Positions 24,940 to 33,689 of a stretch of DNA of 64,000 bases are shown here, one piece after another; positions within the stretch are counted from its first letter, which is position 1; each line of letters begins with the position of its first letter. The DNA comes from an uncultured Oscillospiraceae bacterium (GTDB lineage: Bacteria > Bacillota > Clostridia > Oscillospirales > Oscillospiraceae). The notes under the pieces were generated by a model. The model saw nothing but the letters and a program-made list of their open reading frames with translations. It was not told the DNA's origin and searched no databases. The stretch is from positions 124,001-188,000 of the forward strand of contig CAKUED010000001.1 in NCBI GenBank assembly GCA_934646005.1, given 5' to 3'. The translations under genes were made by a program, and so were the position numbers.

Positions 24940-24973
24940 GCCGCAGGTCGATCGACCTGCGGCGTTTATTTTT
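24940..24973 (+). terminator. Rho-independent terminator
   Basis: GCCGCAGGTC-GATC-GACCTGCGGC with tail GTTTATTTTT. The tail overlaps the stop region of the convergent TSUP gene. Confidence 0.9.
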
Positions 24974-25337
24974 GCAGAATGCCCTTCAAAATGACCTCTT
25001 CCAGACCGACAAGCAGCAAAAAGCCGCCGAAGAGCTTTTGGAGCACTGCCATTTCCAGCCCCACCGCGATGAACGCGCCCAGCGCGGCGGTGACGCATCC
25101 GGCGAGCGCCGCCGGGAGGACTGCCTTCCACGCGATGAGGCGGTTTTTCGCGTGGAATAGGATCGCCGCGGCGGCGGTCGGCAGAAAATAGAGCAGATTG
25201 ATGCCCTGCGCCGCCTTCTGCTCCATGCCAAGGAGCGCTGTCATCCACACCATGAGCAGACTGCCGCCGCCGATGCCGAAGCCGGACAGCACGCCGCACA
25301 CCGCACCCGCTGCCCCGGCGATGAGCGCGCTCAGCAT
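24966..25337 (-). CDS. Half-length TSUP (TauE/SafE-like) permease subunit A
   Basis: 123 residues with three to four membrane helices. The FGIGGGSLLMVW segment is the conserved glycine-rich start of a TauE/SafE repeat. Full proteins of this family have two such repeats in about 250 residues; this gene encodes one. It overlaps the second half-gene by seven bases. It probably forms a heterodimeric exporter of a sulfur-containing anion, by analogy; the substrate is unknown. Confidence 0.8.
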   Translation of the reverse strand: MLSALIAGAAGAVCGVLSGFGIGGGSLLMVWMTALLGMEQKAAQGINLLYFLPTAAAAILFHAKNRLIAWKAVLPAALAGCVTAALGAFIAVGLEMAVLQKLFGGFLLLVGLEEVILKGILQK

Positions 25338-25690
25338 ACGAGCAGGCGCACGCCGCCGAACAGGATCAGCGCGCCCAGCGCCAGATGCAGAATGCGGGCG
25401 GGCATTTTGGAAAACAGCAGCCCCGCTGCCACGCCGCCCGCCGCGCCGCCAATTAAATACGGCACGCTCTCACGCAGCGGCAGTGCGCCATGCAGCGCGT
25501 ACACGCCGATGGACACGAGGCACAGCGGCAGAATGATGCACACGGCGGAGGAGAATGCCTTTTTATCCTCCAGCCCGCCCAGCCGGATGAGCAGCGGCAC
25601 GAGCACCATCCCGCCGCCCGCGCCGAAAAAGCCGTTGACGAATCCCGCCGCCGCGCCCGCGAGCGCGCAGCGCACCGTTTTGCCCTTCAT
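25331..25690 (-). CDS. Half-length TSUP (TauE/SafE-like) permease subunit B
   Basis: 119 residues from the ATG at the MKGKTV start; a longer open frame begins without family similarity. It again has a single glycine-rich repeat (NGFFGAGGGMVLVPLL) and four hydrophobic segments. It is translated first and overlaps subunit A by ATGCTGA. Both halves are intact with coordinated overlap, so this is a two-gene permease and not a frameshifted single gene. Confidence 0.8.
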   Translation of the reverse strand: MKGKTVRCALAGAAAGFVNGFFGAGGGMVLVPLLIRLGGLEDKKAFSSAVCIILPLCLVSIGVYALHGALPLRESVPYLIGGAAGGVAAGLLFSKMPARILHLALGALILFGGVRLLVC

Positions 25691-25747
25691 ACGCCGTCCC
25701 TCCTGCACACAGTTTCCGTTAGCGTGCGCAGAGCCGCAAGAAAATAT

Positions 25748-25780
25748 ACAAAAATCGGGCACGGTCAACGACCGTGCCCG
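25748..25780 (-). terminator. Rho-independent terminator of the foldase gene
   Basis: On the minus strand CGGGCACGGT-CGTTG-ACCGTGCCCG is followed by ATTTTTG. Confidence 0.9.
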
Positions 25781-25796
25781 GTTTGCGGTTTTCAGG

Positions 25797-27302
25797 TTAT
25801 TTCTTGCCGCCGCGCTTGGCAGCCTTGGCGTTCAGGGTGTAGGTCACGCCGTCGGTCAGCGAGGACTCCCACGCGGTGTAGTCGTTCTCACGCAGGGCGT
25901 TTTCGACCAGATAGCTCTGATACGTCGTGTCGCTGTAGCCCACGAAGTAGATTACATGGTAGCCGTAATCGGTCTGTACGATGCCCACGTCGCCGGACTT
26001 ACGGGCGGCGTCGAAGCACCAGTCGTTGAACGCGGTGACCATCTGACCGGGGTAGACGTTCTCATACAGACCGCCGTCGCCCGCGCCGGTGTCGGCGGAG
26101 TTCGTGCGGGCAAGCTCTGCGAAGGCTTCCTCGGTCTGATCGCCGGACTCGTACTGTGCCAGCAGGTCCTCCGCCTTCAGCTTGGCGTCGTCCATCGCCG
26201 CCTCGTCAGACGTGTCGCTGACGGAGATGAGGATATGGCGCACGTTCACGAGCGGGAAGTCGTTCGTGGAGCGGCTGATGTAGTAAACAACGTAGTAGCC
26301 GGCTTCGGATTCCAGCGCGGCACAGTCGCCCTCGGCGCGCGCGGCGTCAAACAGCCAGTCCTGCGTTGCGGGCAGGCAGGCGGAGTAGGCGTAGTCCTCG
26401 CGCAGCGTATAGCTGTCATCATCATAGTAGGAGACGCTCGCCTCCGGGGCGTTTTCCTTGCACAGCGCGACGAACTGCTCTTCGCCGGTGACGGACTGCG
26501 CCATCTGCTCGGCAAGCGCCTTCGTTTCCGCCTTCGTCTCGTCGGTGATGTCGGCGTCGTCGCCCTGCACGTCGGAGTAGGAGTAGAAGAATGTGCGGTA
26601 GCTCACGCGGTCATAGTCGTTGGGGTTCGCCGCATATTCCTCGGCGAGCTGATCCGCGGTGTAGGTGAGGCTGTTTTCATAGTTGGTGGCGTAGTCAGCG
26701 GCAAGCTCCGTCAGCTCGAGATACTGCCGGAAGTTCTGCTTGTTGCAGCCCGTGCCGTAGACGTAGGTCAGGTAGCCGTTGGCGCTGCCGAAGTTGCCGA
26801 GCTGGGCGTACAGGTCGAGATTATCCAGCGTGGAGTCGATCTGAGACTGCGTCTCCTCGGAGAGCGTTGCGCCGGAAGCGACGGCGGCGTCATAGATCGC
26901 ATAGGTGCGCACGGCGGTCTTGAGACCTTCATCCGTCAGGTAATCTGCCCAGGTGATGCCCTGCTCTTCATCATAATACTGCTCGCTCAGCGGCGTGTTG
27001 GAGTCGATGATGTAGGAGTACAGGTCGCCGTACTGGTTCTGGAGCGAGGTCTGCGCGCCCTTGAAGAAGTAGTTGACCATAGCGGGGGAGAGCTTATGCG
27101 TGCCGACGACAGCGGCGGTGGAGTGGGAGGCAAAATAGCCGCCCGACAGCATGGTGAAGAAAACGACCAGCGCGACGAACACTGCGATCGCGGCGACGAT
27201 CAGCGTGGTTTTGAGACCCTTGCTCATGCCGGACTTTTTACCGGCGGCTTGCTGCGCGGCAGGGGCTGCCTTGCGCTCTTTCTTTTCGCGGGATGCGCTC
27301 AT
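25797..27302 (-). CDS. PrsA/SurA-type peptidyl-prolyl isomerase, membrane-anchored
   Basis: 501 residues. A basic, alanine-rich cytoplasmic tail is followed by a membrane anchor (about 31-52). A long SurA-like chaperone region and a parvulin domain (about 350-458, starting VNVRHILIS and including the GGLYENVYPGQM loop) follow. It helps exported proteins fold outside the membrane. There is no lipobox cysteine, unlike Bacillus PrsA, so anchoring is by the helix. A tail rich in basic residues ends the protein. The large open frame on the opposite strand is a shadow. Confidence 0.85.
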   Translation of the reverse strand: MSASREKKERKAAPAAQQAAGKKSGMSKGLKTTLIVAAIAVFVALVVFFTMLSGGYFASHSTAAVVGTHKLSPAMVNYFFKGAQTSLQNQYGDLYSYIIDSNTPLSEQYYDEEQGITWADYLTDEGLKTAVRTYAIYDAAVASGATLSEETQSQIDSTLDNLDLYAQLGNFGSANGYLTYVYGTGCNKQNFRQYLELTELAADYATNYENSLTYTADQLAEEYAANPNDYDRVSYRTFFYSYSDVQGDDADITDETKAETKALAEQMAQSVTGEEQFVALCKENAPEASVSYYDDDSYTLREDYAYSACLPATQDWLFDAARAEGDCAALESEAGYYVVYYISRSTNDFPLVNVRHILISVSDTSDEAAMDDAKLKAEDLLAQYESGDQTEEAFAELARTNSADTGAGDGGLYENVYPGQMVTAFNDWCFDAARKSGDVGIVQTDYGYHVIYFVGYSDTTYQSYLVENALRENDYTAWESSLTDGVTYTLNAKAAKRGGKK

Positions 27303-27424
27303 ACTAGGACCATTCCTCTCATATTCCGAGTTTTTCGCTCAAAAGCGGTTCAGCGCATATTATAGCGAATCCATGCCGTGCTTGCAAGTAGCAAAAGTAA
27401 AAAGTGATGAAAAGTTCACAAAAT

Positions 27425-27486
27425 ACAAAAAATCCGCGCCGGAGCGCGGATATAAAAAGATCCTCCACGAAAAAACGTGGAGGATC
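27425..27486 (-). terminator. Tandem terminators after 6S RNA
   Basis: On the minus strand GATCCTCCACG-TTTTTT-CGTGGAGGATC is followed by TTTTTA. Then ATCCGCGC-TCCG-GCGCGGAT is followed by TTTTTTG. Confidence 0.9.
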
Positions 27487-27683
27487 ATCCCGCGAGAGCC
27501 GTGCGATCCCAATTATAACCTGCACGATGTGGCAGGTGGGTCGCCTCTCATCCGCTTCACCGCTCCCAACGTCCGCGTTACGTCAAAGCGCAGGCGGGAG
27601 GTCTGCGATCGTCGGACGAAGTACAGCGTCCCGTAATTATAATGTGGGTTTAAGTGGGACCGTCACGCACTCCGCAGGAGCTT
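27487..27683 (-). ncRNA. ssrS: 6S RNA
   Basis: About 197 nt. Read on the minus strand, the 5' end TCCTGCGGAGTGCGTGACGG pairs with the 3' end, which contains GATCGCACGGCTCTCGCGGGA; this is the 6S closing stem of Firmicutes. Between them are a TATAATTACGGG-like bubble strand and internal hairpins (ACCTGCCAC/GTGCAGGT). It is followed by tandem terminators. 6S RNA binds sigma-A RNA polymerase as a promoter mimic. It begins about 13 bases after the DUF1292 stop with no obvious intervening promoter, so processing from a longer transcript is likely. Confidence 0.72.
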
Positions 27684-27696
27684 GTTTTTGAATTGC

Positions 27697-27999
27697 TTAG
27701 TGGTCAGTCTCGGCGCCGCCCTCGTCTTCATACATCAGATCCATCAGCGCCTGATAGACGGCCTCCAGCTCGTCATCATCGTCCAGCGTCACCAAGATCT
27801 GCTCGCCGTTTTCTTCCTCGGCGCGCAGGATGCTGACCTCCAGATCCTCTTCGTCGCTCTCCGCGCCTTCTTCCTCGGCGGGGACGAGCGCCAGATAGTT
27901 GCTGCCGTTATAGTCCAGCTCCGCCAGGACCTCCAGCTCGTATTCCTTGCCGTCCTCGTCGGTGATGGAGATAAAATCAGAACCGTATTCTTCGCTCAT
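27697..27999 (-). CDS. DUF1292 acidic protein
   Basis: 100 residues, very acidic. The segment ISITDEDGKEYELEVLAELDYNG matches the DUF1292 family, small cytoplasmic proteins of unknown function common in Firmicutes. Family members often sit near ruvX and alaS; here ruvX is about 3.5 kb away. GGAGGGTACGC precedes the start. It is directly upstream of the 6S RNA gene on the same strand. Confidence 0.88.
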   Translation of the reverse strand: MSEEYGSDFISITDEDGKEYELEVLAELDYNGSNYLALVPAEEEGAESDEEDLEVSILRAEEENGEQILVTLDDDDELEAVYQALMDLMYEDEGGAETDH

Positions 28000-28081
28000 G
28001 CGCGTACCCTCCGTGCAGCGTTTCTTTCTGATCCTATTTTACCCTCTGTGCGCTGCAAAATCAAGAGGAAATTCGCCGCAC

Positions 28082-28321
28082 TTACGAACAGTACGCTTCC
28101 AGCGCGCGCGTGAGCGCGTCGGGACTGGAAAACACCAGCCCGTGCAGCAGCTCCGCCCGCGCAGCCCGCGGCAGCGACGCGGCGGGGCAGCCGGTATCCT
28201 GCCAGACGCCGCTCTGCGCGTCATACACGCATACCATACCGCCGCGCTCGCGCAGGATATACCGCACCGCCGTGCCGGTGAGCAGCGCGCAGAGCAGCAG
28301 AATGACCAGAAATCGTTTCAT
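28082..28321 (-). CDS. Small membrane-anchored or secreted protein, unknown function
   Basis: 79 residues. It has an N-terminal hydrophobic helix (MKRFLVILLLCALLTGTA) that may be a signal anchor. A GGGAGGG ribosome site stands six bases upstream. The remainder contains two cysteines and an amphipathic end (LLHGLVFSSPDALTRALEAY) resembling the BofC-type C-terminal style, but this is too weak for assignment. It is 82 bp upstream of DUF1292 on the same strand. Its expression and role are unproven. Confidence 0.5.
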   Translation of the reverse strand: MKRFLVILLLCALLTGTAVRYILRERGGMVCVYDAQSGVWQDTGCPAASLPRAARAELLHGLVFSSPDALTRALEAYCS

Positions 28322-28418
28322 AGAAAACCCTCCCGTCTGCGTTTTTACTAGCGTTCCCGCGCGGGCGGGTGCTATACAGAATAGATTTACAATTTGTTCC
28401 CAAAATAATTGACAAGCG

Positions 28419-28427
28419 TGTTATAAT
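28419..28427 (+). promoter_or_regulatory. Extended -10 promoter of the PBP operon
   Basis: TG-T-TATAAT with no good -35 hexamer at the standard distance, which is typical for extended -10 promoters. Confidence 0.55.
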
Positions 28428-28503
28428 GTTGATTGATTATTTTGGGCTACTTTGAAATTGCGCGCAAACGTCCGCCGCGGCGGCGGGCAGGAGGGATCGA
28501 ACA

Positions 28504-31026
28504 ATGGCGAAAACGAACGAATTTGGCGAAGCAAAACGCCCCGGCTCGGGCTTCGGACGCGTGCTGCGTGCGATCCTGAAGGTGCTGGGCACGGTGCTGC
28601 TGGTGCTGGTGCTCACCATGTCGATCTTTGCGTGCCTGTTTGCGGTGTATGTGAAAAACGACCTGTCGCAGCAGACGGAATTTTCGATGGAGGGCTTTGC
28701 GCTCGACCAGACGACCGTGATCTATTACACCGACCCCGCCACCGGCGAGGACGTGGTGCTGCAAAAGCTCTACGGCGGCGCAAACCGCACCTGGGTCAAG
28801 TACGAGGACATCCCGTCCAACCTCATCCACGCCTGCATCGCCATTGAGGATAAGCGTTTTCTGGAGCATCAGGGCGTGGACTGGATCACCACGATGCGGG
28901 CGTGCGTCAGAATGTTCCTCGGCTCTGGTACGGCGGGCGGCTCAACCATCACGCAGCAGCTCATCAAGAACCTGACCGGCGCGGAGGAGGTCACCGTCCG
29001 CCGCAAGCTGGTGGAGATCTTCCGCGCGCTGGAATTTGAAAAGCAGTATACTAAAACGGAAATACTGGAGTGGTATCTGAACATCATCGGACTGGGCGAA
29101 AACTGCTCGGGCGTACAGTCGGCGGCGCAGGTCTATTTCGGCAAAAATGTAGAGGATCTTGACCTTGCCGAGTGCGCCGCGCTCATCGGCATCACGAATA
29201 ACCCCTCCATTTATGACCCCTATATCAACCCCGAAAAGAACAAAGAACGGCAGGAGACCATCCTGTACGCCATGCTGGAGCAGGAATATATCACGCGTGC
29301 GCAGTATGACGCCGCCGTCGCCGAGGAGCTGCAATTCCGCAACACCAGCGGCGAGACGGGCGACGGTGAGACGGAGTATTACACCTATTTTGTCGATCAG
29401 GTCATCCGCGACGTCGTGAACGACCTCTGCGACAAGACGGGCTACAGCTACGACATCGTCTATAAAATGGTCACCACCGGCGGCTACAATATTTACTGTA
29501 CGCTCGACCCGAACGTACAAAAGGCGCTGGACGAGGTGTATCAGAATCTGGACAACATCCCCAAGACCGCCAGCTCCCAGCAGCTCCAGTCGGGCATGGT
29601 CATTGTGGATAACGCCACGGGCGACGTGGTGGCGCTGTGCGGCGGCGTGGGCAAAAAAGAGGGCAGCCTCACCTATAACCGCGCTACGATGAGCGCGCTC
29701 TCGCCGGGCTCGACCATCAAGCCCGTGTCGGTCTACGCGCCCGCCATCGAGCTGGGGCTCATCACGCCCGCCACGGTCTATGACGACACGCCCTATTCCT
29801 TTACCGACAGCGCGTGCTGGCCGAAGAACAACGACAACGTCTACCGCGGGCTGGTGTCGGTCAACGAGGCGGTGTGCAATTCCTACAACACAGTCGCCGT
29901 CAAGCTCGTGGCGGAGATGACACCGGAATACAGCTATGCTTTTGCCAAGGACAAGATGGGACTGAGCACGCTTGTCTCGGATTATGTAAACTCCAAGGGC
30001 GAGGTGCTCTCCGATGTGAACCTCGCGCCGATGGCAATGGGCGGTCTTACGAACGGCGTGAGCGTGCGCGCGATGACGGCGGCGTATGCTACGTTTGCAA
30101 ACGAGGGCGTGTACCGCGAGGCGCGCACCTATTCCCGCGTCACCGATTCGACCGGCAAAGAGGTCATTCTGGATAATTCGCAAAATTCCTACGTCGCCAT
30201 GAAGGATATGACGGCGTGGTATATCACCTATATGCTGCAAAACACCGTCAGCTACGGCACGGGCGCGGCGGCAAAGCTGGACGGCATGACCGTCGCCGGC
30301 AAGACCGGCACGACCACCAGCGATTTTGACCGCTGGTTCGCCGGCTACACGCCGTATTACACCGGCGTTGTGTGGTGCGGCTACGATAACCCGGAGGAGG
30401 TCGTGCTGACCGAGTCCACCACGAACCCGGCGGTCTCGCTGTGGCAGCAGGTCATGTCGCGTGTGCACAAGAATCTGACGGACCGCTCGTTTGCCAAGCC
30501 CACGAACGTGGTCGAGTGCAGCGTCTGCCGCGACAGCGGTCTGCTGCCGACCGACGCCTGCCGCTCCGATCCGCGCGGCAGCCGCGTGGTGACGGTGGAG
30601 CTGAGCCTGTACGACGTGCCTACCGAGGAATGCACAACGCATAAGGAAATTGAAATTTGCAAAAAGTCCGAGCACGTTGCAAACAAATACTGCGCCGAGG
30701 CGGAGGGCAACACCGTCTACAAGGCGGGGCTGCTGAACGTGGCGCGCGGCTTCCCAATCCCCGGCGTGGTGGTGTTGGATCAATCGTATGTGCTGCCCGA
30801 TCTCGCTGTGCCGAGCGGGTACTATCCGGCGCTCTCGCCGGACGCGGACGCGATCAACATCCCGTGCTATGTCCACACCGAGGCGGACCTGCCGCAGGAT
30901 GAGGACGAAGAGGACGCGGAGGGTGAAACGCCGGACGAACAGACTGCCGAGCACCCGGAAAACGGTGATGCAGCGCAGCCCCGGCAGGACGGCTGGAACG
31001 GTTCGACGGGCATCCGCGAGCAATGA
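28504..31026 (+). CDS. PBP1A-type bifunctional penicillin-binding protein
   Basis: 840 residues. A cytoplasmic tail and one membrane helix (about 26-49) precede a GT51 transglycosylase domain with EDKRFLEHQG (catalytic Glu115) and GGSTITQQL. The transpeptidase domain has SPGSTIKP (Ser403, Lys406), SYN (Ser460-Asn462) and KTGTTT (600). It polymerises and cross-links peptidoglycan. A C-terminal acidic tail follows a cysteine-containing linker (ECSVCRDSGLLPTDAC). It heads a transcript that also includes the methyltransferase and ECF transporter genes. Confidence 0.95.
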   Translation: MAKTNEFGEAKRPGSGFGRVLRAILKVLGTVLLVLVLTMSIFACLFAVYVKNDLSQQTEFSMEGFALDQTTVIYYTDPATGEDVVLQKLYGGANRTWVKYEDIPSNLIHACIAIEDKRFLEHQGVDWITTMRACVRMFLGSGTAGGSTITQQLIKNLTGAEEVTVRRKLVEIFRALEFEKQYTKTEILEWYLNIIGLGENCSGVQSAAQVYFGKNVEDLDLAECAALIGITNNPSIYDPYINPEKNKERQETILYAMLEQEYITRAQYDAAVAEELQFRNTSGETGDGETEYYTYFVDQVIRDVVNDLCDKTGYSYDIVYKMVTTGGYNIYCTLDPNVQKALDEVYQNLDNIPKTASSQQLQSGMVIVDNATGDVVALCGGVGKKEGSLTYNRATMSALSPGSTIKPVSVYAPAIELGLITPATVYDDTPYSFTDSACWPKNNDNVYRGLVSVNEAVCNSYNTVAVKLVAEMTPEYSYAFAKDKMGLSTLVSDYVNSKGEVLSDVNLAPMAMGGLTNGVSVRAMTAAYATFANEGVYREARTYSRVTDSTGKEVILDNSQNSYVAMKDMTAWYITYMLQNTVSYGTGAAAKLDGMTVAGKTGTTTSDFDRWFAGYTPYYTGVVWCGYDNPEEVVLTESTTNPAVSLWQQVMSRVHKNLTDRSFAKPTNVVECSVCRDSGLLPTDACRSDPRGSRVVTVELSLYDVPTEECTTHKEIEICKKSEHVANKYCAEAEGNTVYKAGLLNVARGFPIPGVVVLDQSYVLPDLAVPSGYYPALSPDADAINIPCYVHTEADLPQDEDEEDAEGETPDEQTAEHPENGDAAQPRQDGWNGSTGIREQ

Positions 31027-31047
31027 AGAGAATAGCAGGAGAGGGAT

Positions 31048-31908
31048 ATGTGGCAGGCTGACGAATGGAAGGATTATGAGGTGCTCGACACCTCGCGCGG
31101 CGAAAAGCTGGAGCGCTGGGGAAAGTATGTGCTGGTGCGCCCCGACCCGCAGGTCATCTGGAACACGCCGAAAAATGACCCGCTGTGGCGGAAATACGAC
31201 GCGCGCTACTGCCGCTCGTCAACCGGCGGCGGCGCATGGTCGGAGCACCGGCTGCCGGAGCACTGGCAAATTCGATATAAAGAGCTGACGTTCAACGTCA
31301 AGCCCATGAATTTTAAGCATACCGGGGTCTTCCCGGAGCAGGCGGCGAATTGGGACTTTATCATGCGCACTATCCGTGCGGCAAAGCGCCCGGTGAACGT
31401 GCTGAACCTGTTCGCCTACACCGGCGGCGCGACGCTGGCGGCGGCTGCCGCGGGCGCGAGCGTGTGCCATGTGGACGCGGCAAAGGGGATGGTCGCGTGG
31501 GCAAAGGAAAACGCGAAGTCTTCCGGCTTGGAGGACCGCCCGATCCGCTGGATCGTGGACGACTGCGCGAAATTTGTCGAGCGCGAGATTCGCCGCGGGC
31601 GGCGCTACGACGCCATCATCATGGACCCGCCGTCCTACGGGCGCGGTCCGTCGGGCGAAATTTGGAAGCTGGAAGAAAACCTCTTCCCCTTCGTGGAGCT
31701 GTGTACGGGCGTTTTGTCGGACGAGCCGCTGTTTGTTATCATCAATTCCTACACCACGGGGCTTGCACCCTCGGTGCTGGGCTATATTCTCGATACGCTT
31801 ATCACAAAGAAGCACGGCGGCGCTACCGAGTGCGGCGAGCTGGGGCTTCCCGTGCGCGATTCCGGCCTGGTATTGCCGTGCGGCAGTACGGGCCGGTGGG
31901 TCAGATAA
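31048..31908 (+). CDS. Class I SAM-dependent rRNA methyltransferase
   Basis: 286 residues. The motif NLFAYTGGATLAAAAAGA is the SAM-binding loop, CHVDAAKGMVAWAKENA is the second strand with the acidic residue, and DPPSYGRGP is the catalytic motif of the RlmI/RlmK-like group. It methylates a cytosine or guanine of 23S rRNA, by family. There is no PUA domain at the N-terminus. It is 21 bases after the PBP gene and abuts ecfA1. Confidence 0.85.
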   Translation: MWQADEWKDYEVLDTSRGEKLERWGKYVLVRPDPQVIWNTPKNDPLWRKYDARYCRSSTGGGAWSEHRLPEHWQIRYKELTFNVKPMNFKHTGVFPEQAANWDFIMRTIRAAKRPVNVLNLFAYTGGATLAAAAAGASVCHVDAAKGMVAWAKENAKSSGLEDRPIRWIVDDCAKFVEREIRRGRRYDAIIMDPPSYGRGPSGEIWKLEENLFPFVELCTGVLSDEPLFVIINSYTTGLAPSVLGYILDTLITKKHGGATECGELGLPVRDSGLVLPCGSTGRWVR

Positions 31909-32790
31909 ATGGAAGTTAGAAGCAAACAAAATTCAAGCTCCGCCATCCGCGTGGAGCATCTGCGCTACAGCTATCCCGCTGCTGAGGGGCAGACGGAGCA
32001 CGTTGTGTTTGACGATCTCGACCTCACGATCGAGCAGGGGAGCTTTGTGGCGGTGTTGGGGCACAACGGGTGCGGAAAATCCACGCTCGCCAAGCACTTT
32101 AACGCGATCCTGCTGCCGCAGGGCGGCAGCGTGCACGTCTGGGGCATGGATACGAAGGACGAGGCGCTGCTGCTGGAAATTCGGCGGTGCGTCGGCATGG
32201 TGTTTCAGAACCCGGATAACCAGATCGTCTCGAACGTGGTCGAGGAGGACGTGGCGTTCGCGCCGGAAAACCTCGGCGTTGCGCCCGATGAGATCCGCCG
32301 CCGCGTCGATGAGGCACTGCGGCAGGTGGGGATGTATGAATACCGCGCGCACGCGCCGCACCTGCTCTCCGGCGGGCAGAAGCAGCGCGTCGCCATCGCG
32401 GGCGTGATCGCCATGCGCCCGAAGTGCATCGTGCTCGACGAGCCGACGGCGATGCTCGACCCGCAGGGCAGGCGCGAGGTCATTGACACCATCGAGCGCC
32501 TGAGCCGCGAGCAGGGCATCACGATCGTGCTCATCACGCACCATATGAAGGAAGCGGCGCGCGCGCAGCGCGTGATCGCCATGCGCGAGGGCAAAATTCT
32601 CGCCGACGGCACGCCGGACGAGGTCTTTTCGCAGGTCGAGCTGCTGCGAAATGCGGGGCTTGCCGTGCCGGAGACGACGGAGCTTTTATACACGCTCAAT
32701 GAAGCCGGCTGCGATTTTCCGCTCGGCGCGTATAGCGCCGAGGCGTGCGCCGGGCTTTTGCTGGAATATATTCGTAACGTCCAGCAGTAG
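31909..32790 (+). CDS. ecfA1: Energy-coupling factor transporter ATPase EcfA1
   Basis: 293 residues. Walker A GHNGCGKST (51-59), Q-loop MVFQNPDNQI, signature LSGGQKQRVAI and Walker B CIVLDEPT are present. The start directly abuts the methyltransferase stop. With EcfA2 and EcfT it powers vitamin or metal uptake through exchangeable S-components, none of which is encoded nearby. The usual Firmicutes order ecfA1-ecfA2-ecfT-truA is preserved. Confidence 0.96.
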   Translation: MEVRSKQNSSSAIRVEHLRYSYPAAEGQTEHVVFDDLDLTIEQGSFVAVLGHNGCGKSTLAKHFNAILLPQGGSVHVWGMDTKDEALLLEIRRCVGMVFQNPDNQIVSNVVEEDVAFAPENLGVAPDEIRRRVDEALRQVGMYEYRAHAPHLLSGGQKQRVAIAGVIAMRPKCIVLDEPTAMLDPQGRREVIDTIERLSREQGITIVLITHHMKEAARAQRVIAMREGKILADGTPDEVFSQVELLRNAGLAVPETTELLYTLNEAGCDFPLGAYSAEACAGLLLEYIRNVQQ

Positions 32791-32819
32791 ATACGATCCC
32801 CATCGGGAGGACAAACGAC

Positions 32820-33689
32820 TTGAATCCGATTTTAGAGCTACAAAACCTCTCGCACCTGTACAGCGCCGGGACGCCCTTTGAGCACGTCGCGCTTCAGGAT
32901 GTGAACCTGAAAATAGAGCGCGGCGAATTTCTGGGGCTGATCGGGCACACCGGCTCGGGCAAGTCCACGCTCATCCAGCACCTGAACGGGCTGCTTCAGC
33001 CAACCTCCGGGCGCGTGCTGTTTGACGGCGAGGATATTTGGAAGGACAAAAAATTCACGCGGCAGGTGCGCTTTCGTGTGGGGCTGGTGTTTCAGTACCC
33101 GGAGGCGCAGCTTTTTGAAGAGACCGCGTACCGCGACATCGCGTTCGGACCGAAAAACATGGGTCTCGGCGAGGACGAAATTCGCGAGCGTGTGCTGCGC
33201 GCGGCGGGTTTTGTGGGCATTTCGCAGGCAGAGCTGGAGCGCTCGCCGTTTGACCTGTCCGGCGGGCAGAAGCGGCGCGTCGCCATCGCGGGCGTGATCG
33301 CCATGGAGCCCGACGTGCTCATCCTTGACGAGCCGACGGCGGGGCTCGACCCGGCGGGACGCGAGAGCATTTTGCAGAACATCCGCGACTATCAGGCGGC
33401 GCAGGATGCCACCGTCATTATGGTCAGCCACTCCATGGAGGAGGTCGCGGCGAACGTGAGCCGCCTGATCGTGATGAACGACGGGCGTGTGGCAATGAGC
33501 GGCACGCCGGCGGAGGTATTTTCGCACGCGCAGGAGCTGGAGGCGATCGGACTGGATGTGCCGGAGCTGACGCGCGTGTTTTTGGAGCTGCGGCGGCGCG
33601 GTGTGGATGTGCCCACGGCGATCTTTACGCCGCAGCAGGCGGCGCGGGTCATTTTGCAGCTCCGGCAGGGAGGTGCGCGCCATGCTTAA
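32820..33689 (+). CDS. ecfA2: Energy-coupling factor transporter ATPase EcfA2
   Basis: 289 residues. The start is TTG, placed nine bases after GGGAGG; no ATG lies near. Walker A GHTGSGKST (42-50), LVFQYPEAQL and LSGGQKRRVAI are conserved. It differs from EcfA1 in the Q-loop, as expected for the second ATPase of a heterodimer. The end overlaps ecfT by eight bases, so the two are coupled in translation. Confidence 0.95.
   Translation: MNPILELQNLSHLYSAGTPFEHVALQDVNLKIERGEFLGLIGHTGSGKSTLIQHLNGLLQPTSGRVLFDGEDIWKDKKFTRQVRFRVGLVFQYPEAQLFEETAYRDIAFGPKNMGLGEDEIRERVLRAAGFVGISQAELERSPFDLSGGQKRRVAIAGVIAMEPDVLILDEPTAGLDPAGRESILQNIRDYQAAQDATVIMVSHSMEEVAANVSRLIVMNDGRVAMSGTPAEVFSHAQELEAIGLDVPELTRVFLELRRRGVDVPTAIFTPQQAARVILQLRQGGARHA

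Noticed and set aside
24966..25690. Frameshifted single TSUP gene
   Set aside because: Both halves have their own start codons, and the overlap ATGCTGA is a normal coupling arrangement; each encodes one complete repeat.
25392..27365. A 657-codon plus-strand open frame
   Set aside because: It runs antisense to the TSUP half genes and the parvulin foldase; GC-rich third positions produce such shadows, and no family features are visible in it.
27487..27683. SRP RNA or tmRNA instead of 6S RNA
   Set aside because: The SRP GGTCAGGYCCGGAAGG core and a tmRNA tRNA-like end with CCA are absent; the closing stem matches 6S.
28399..28427. TTGACA-TATAAT pair at 28409-28427 as a classical promoter
   Set aside because: The spacer is only seven bases; the extended -10 TG-T-TATAAT is the more plausible element.
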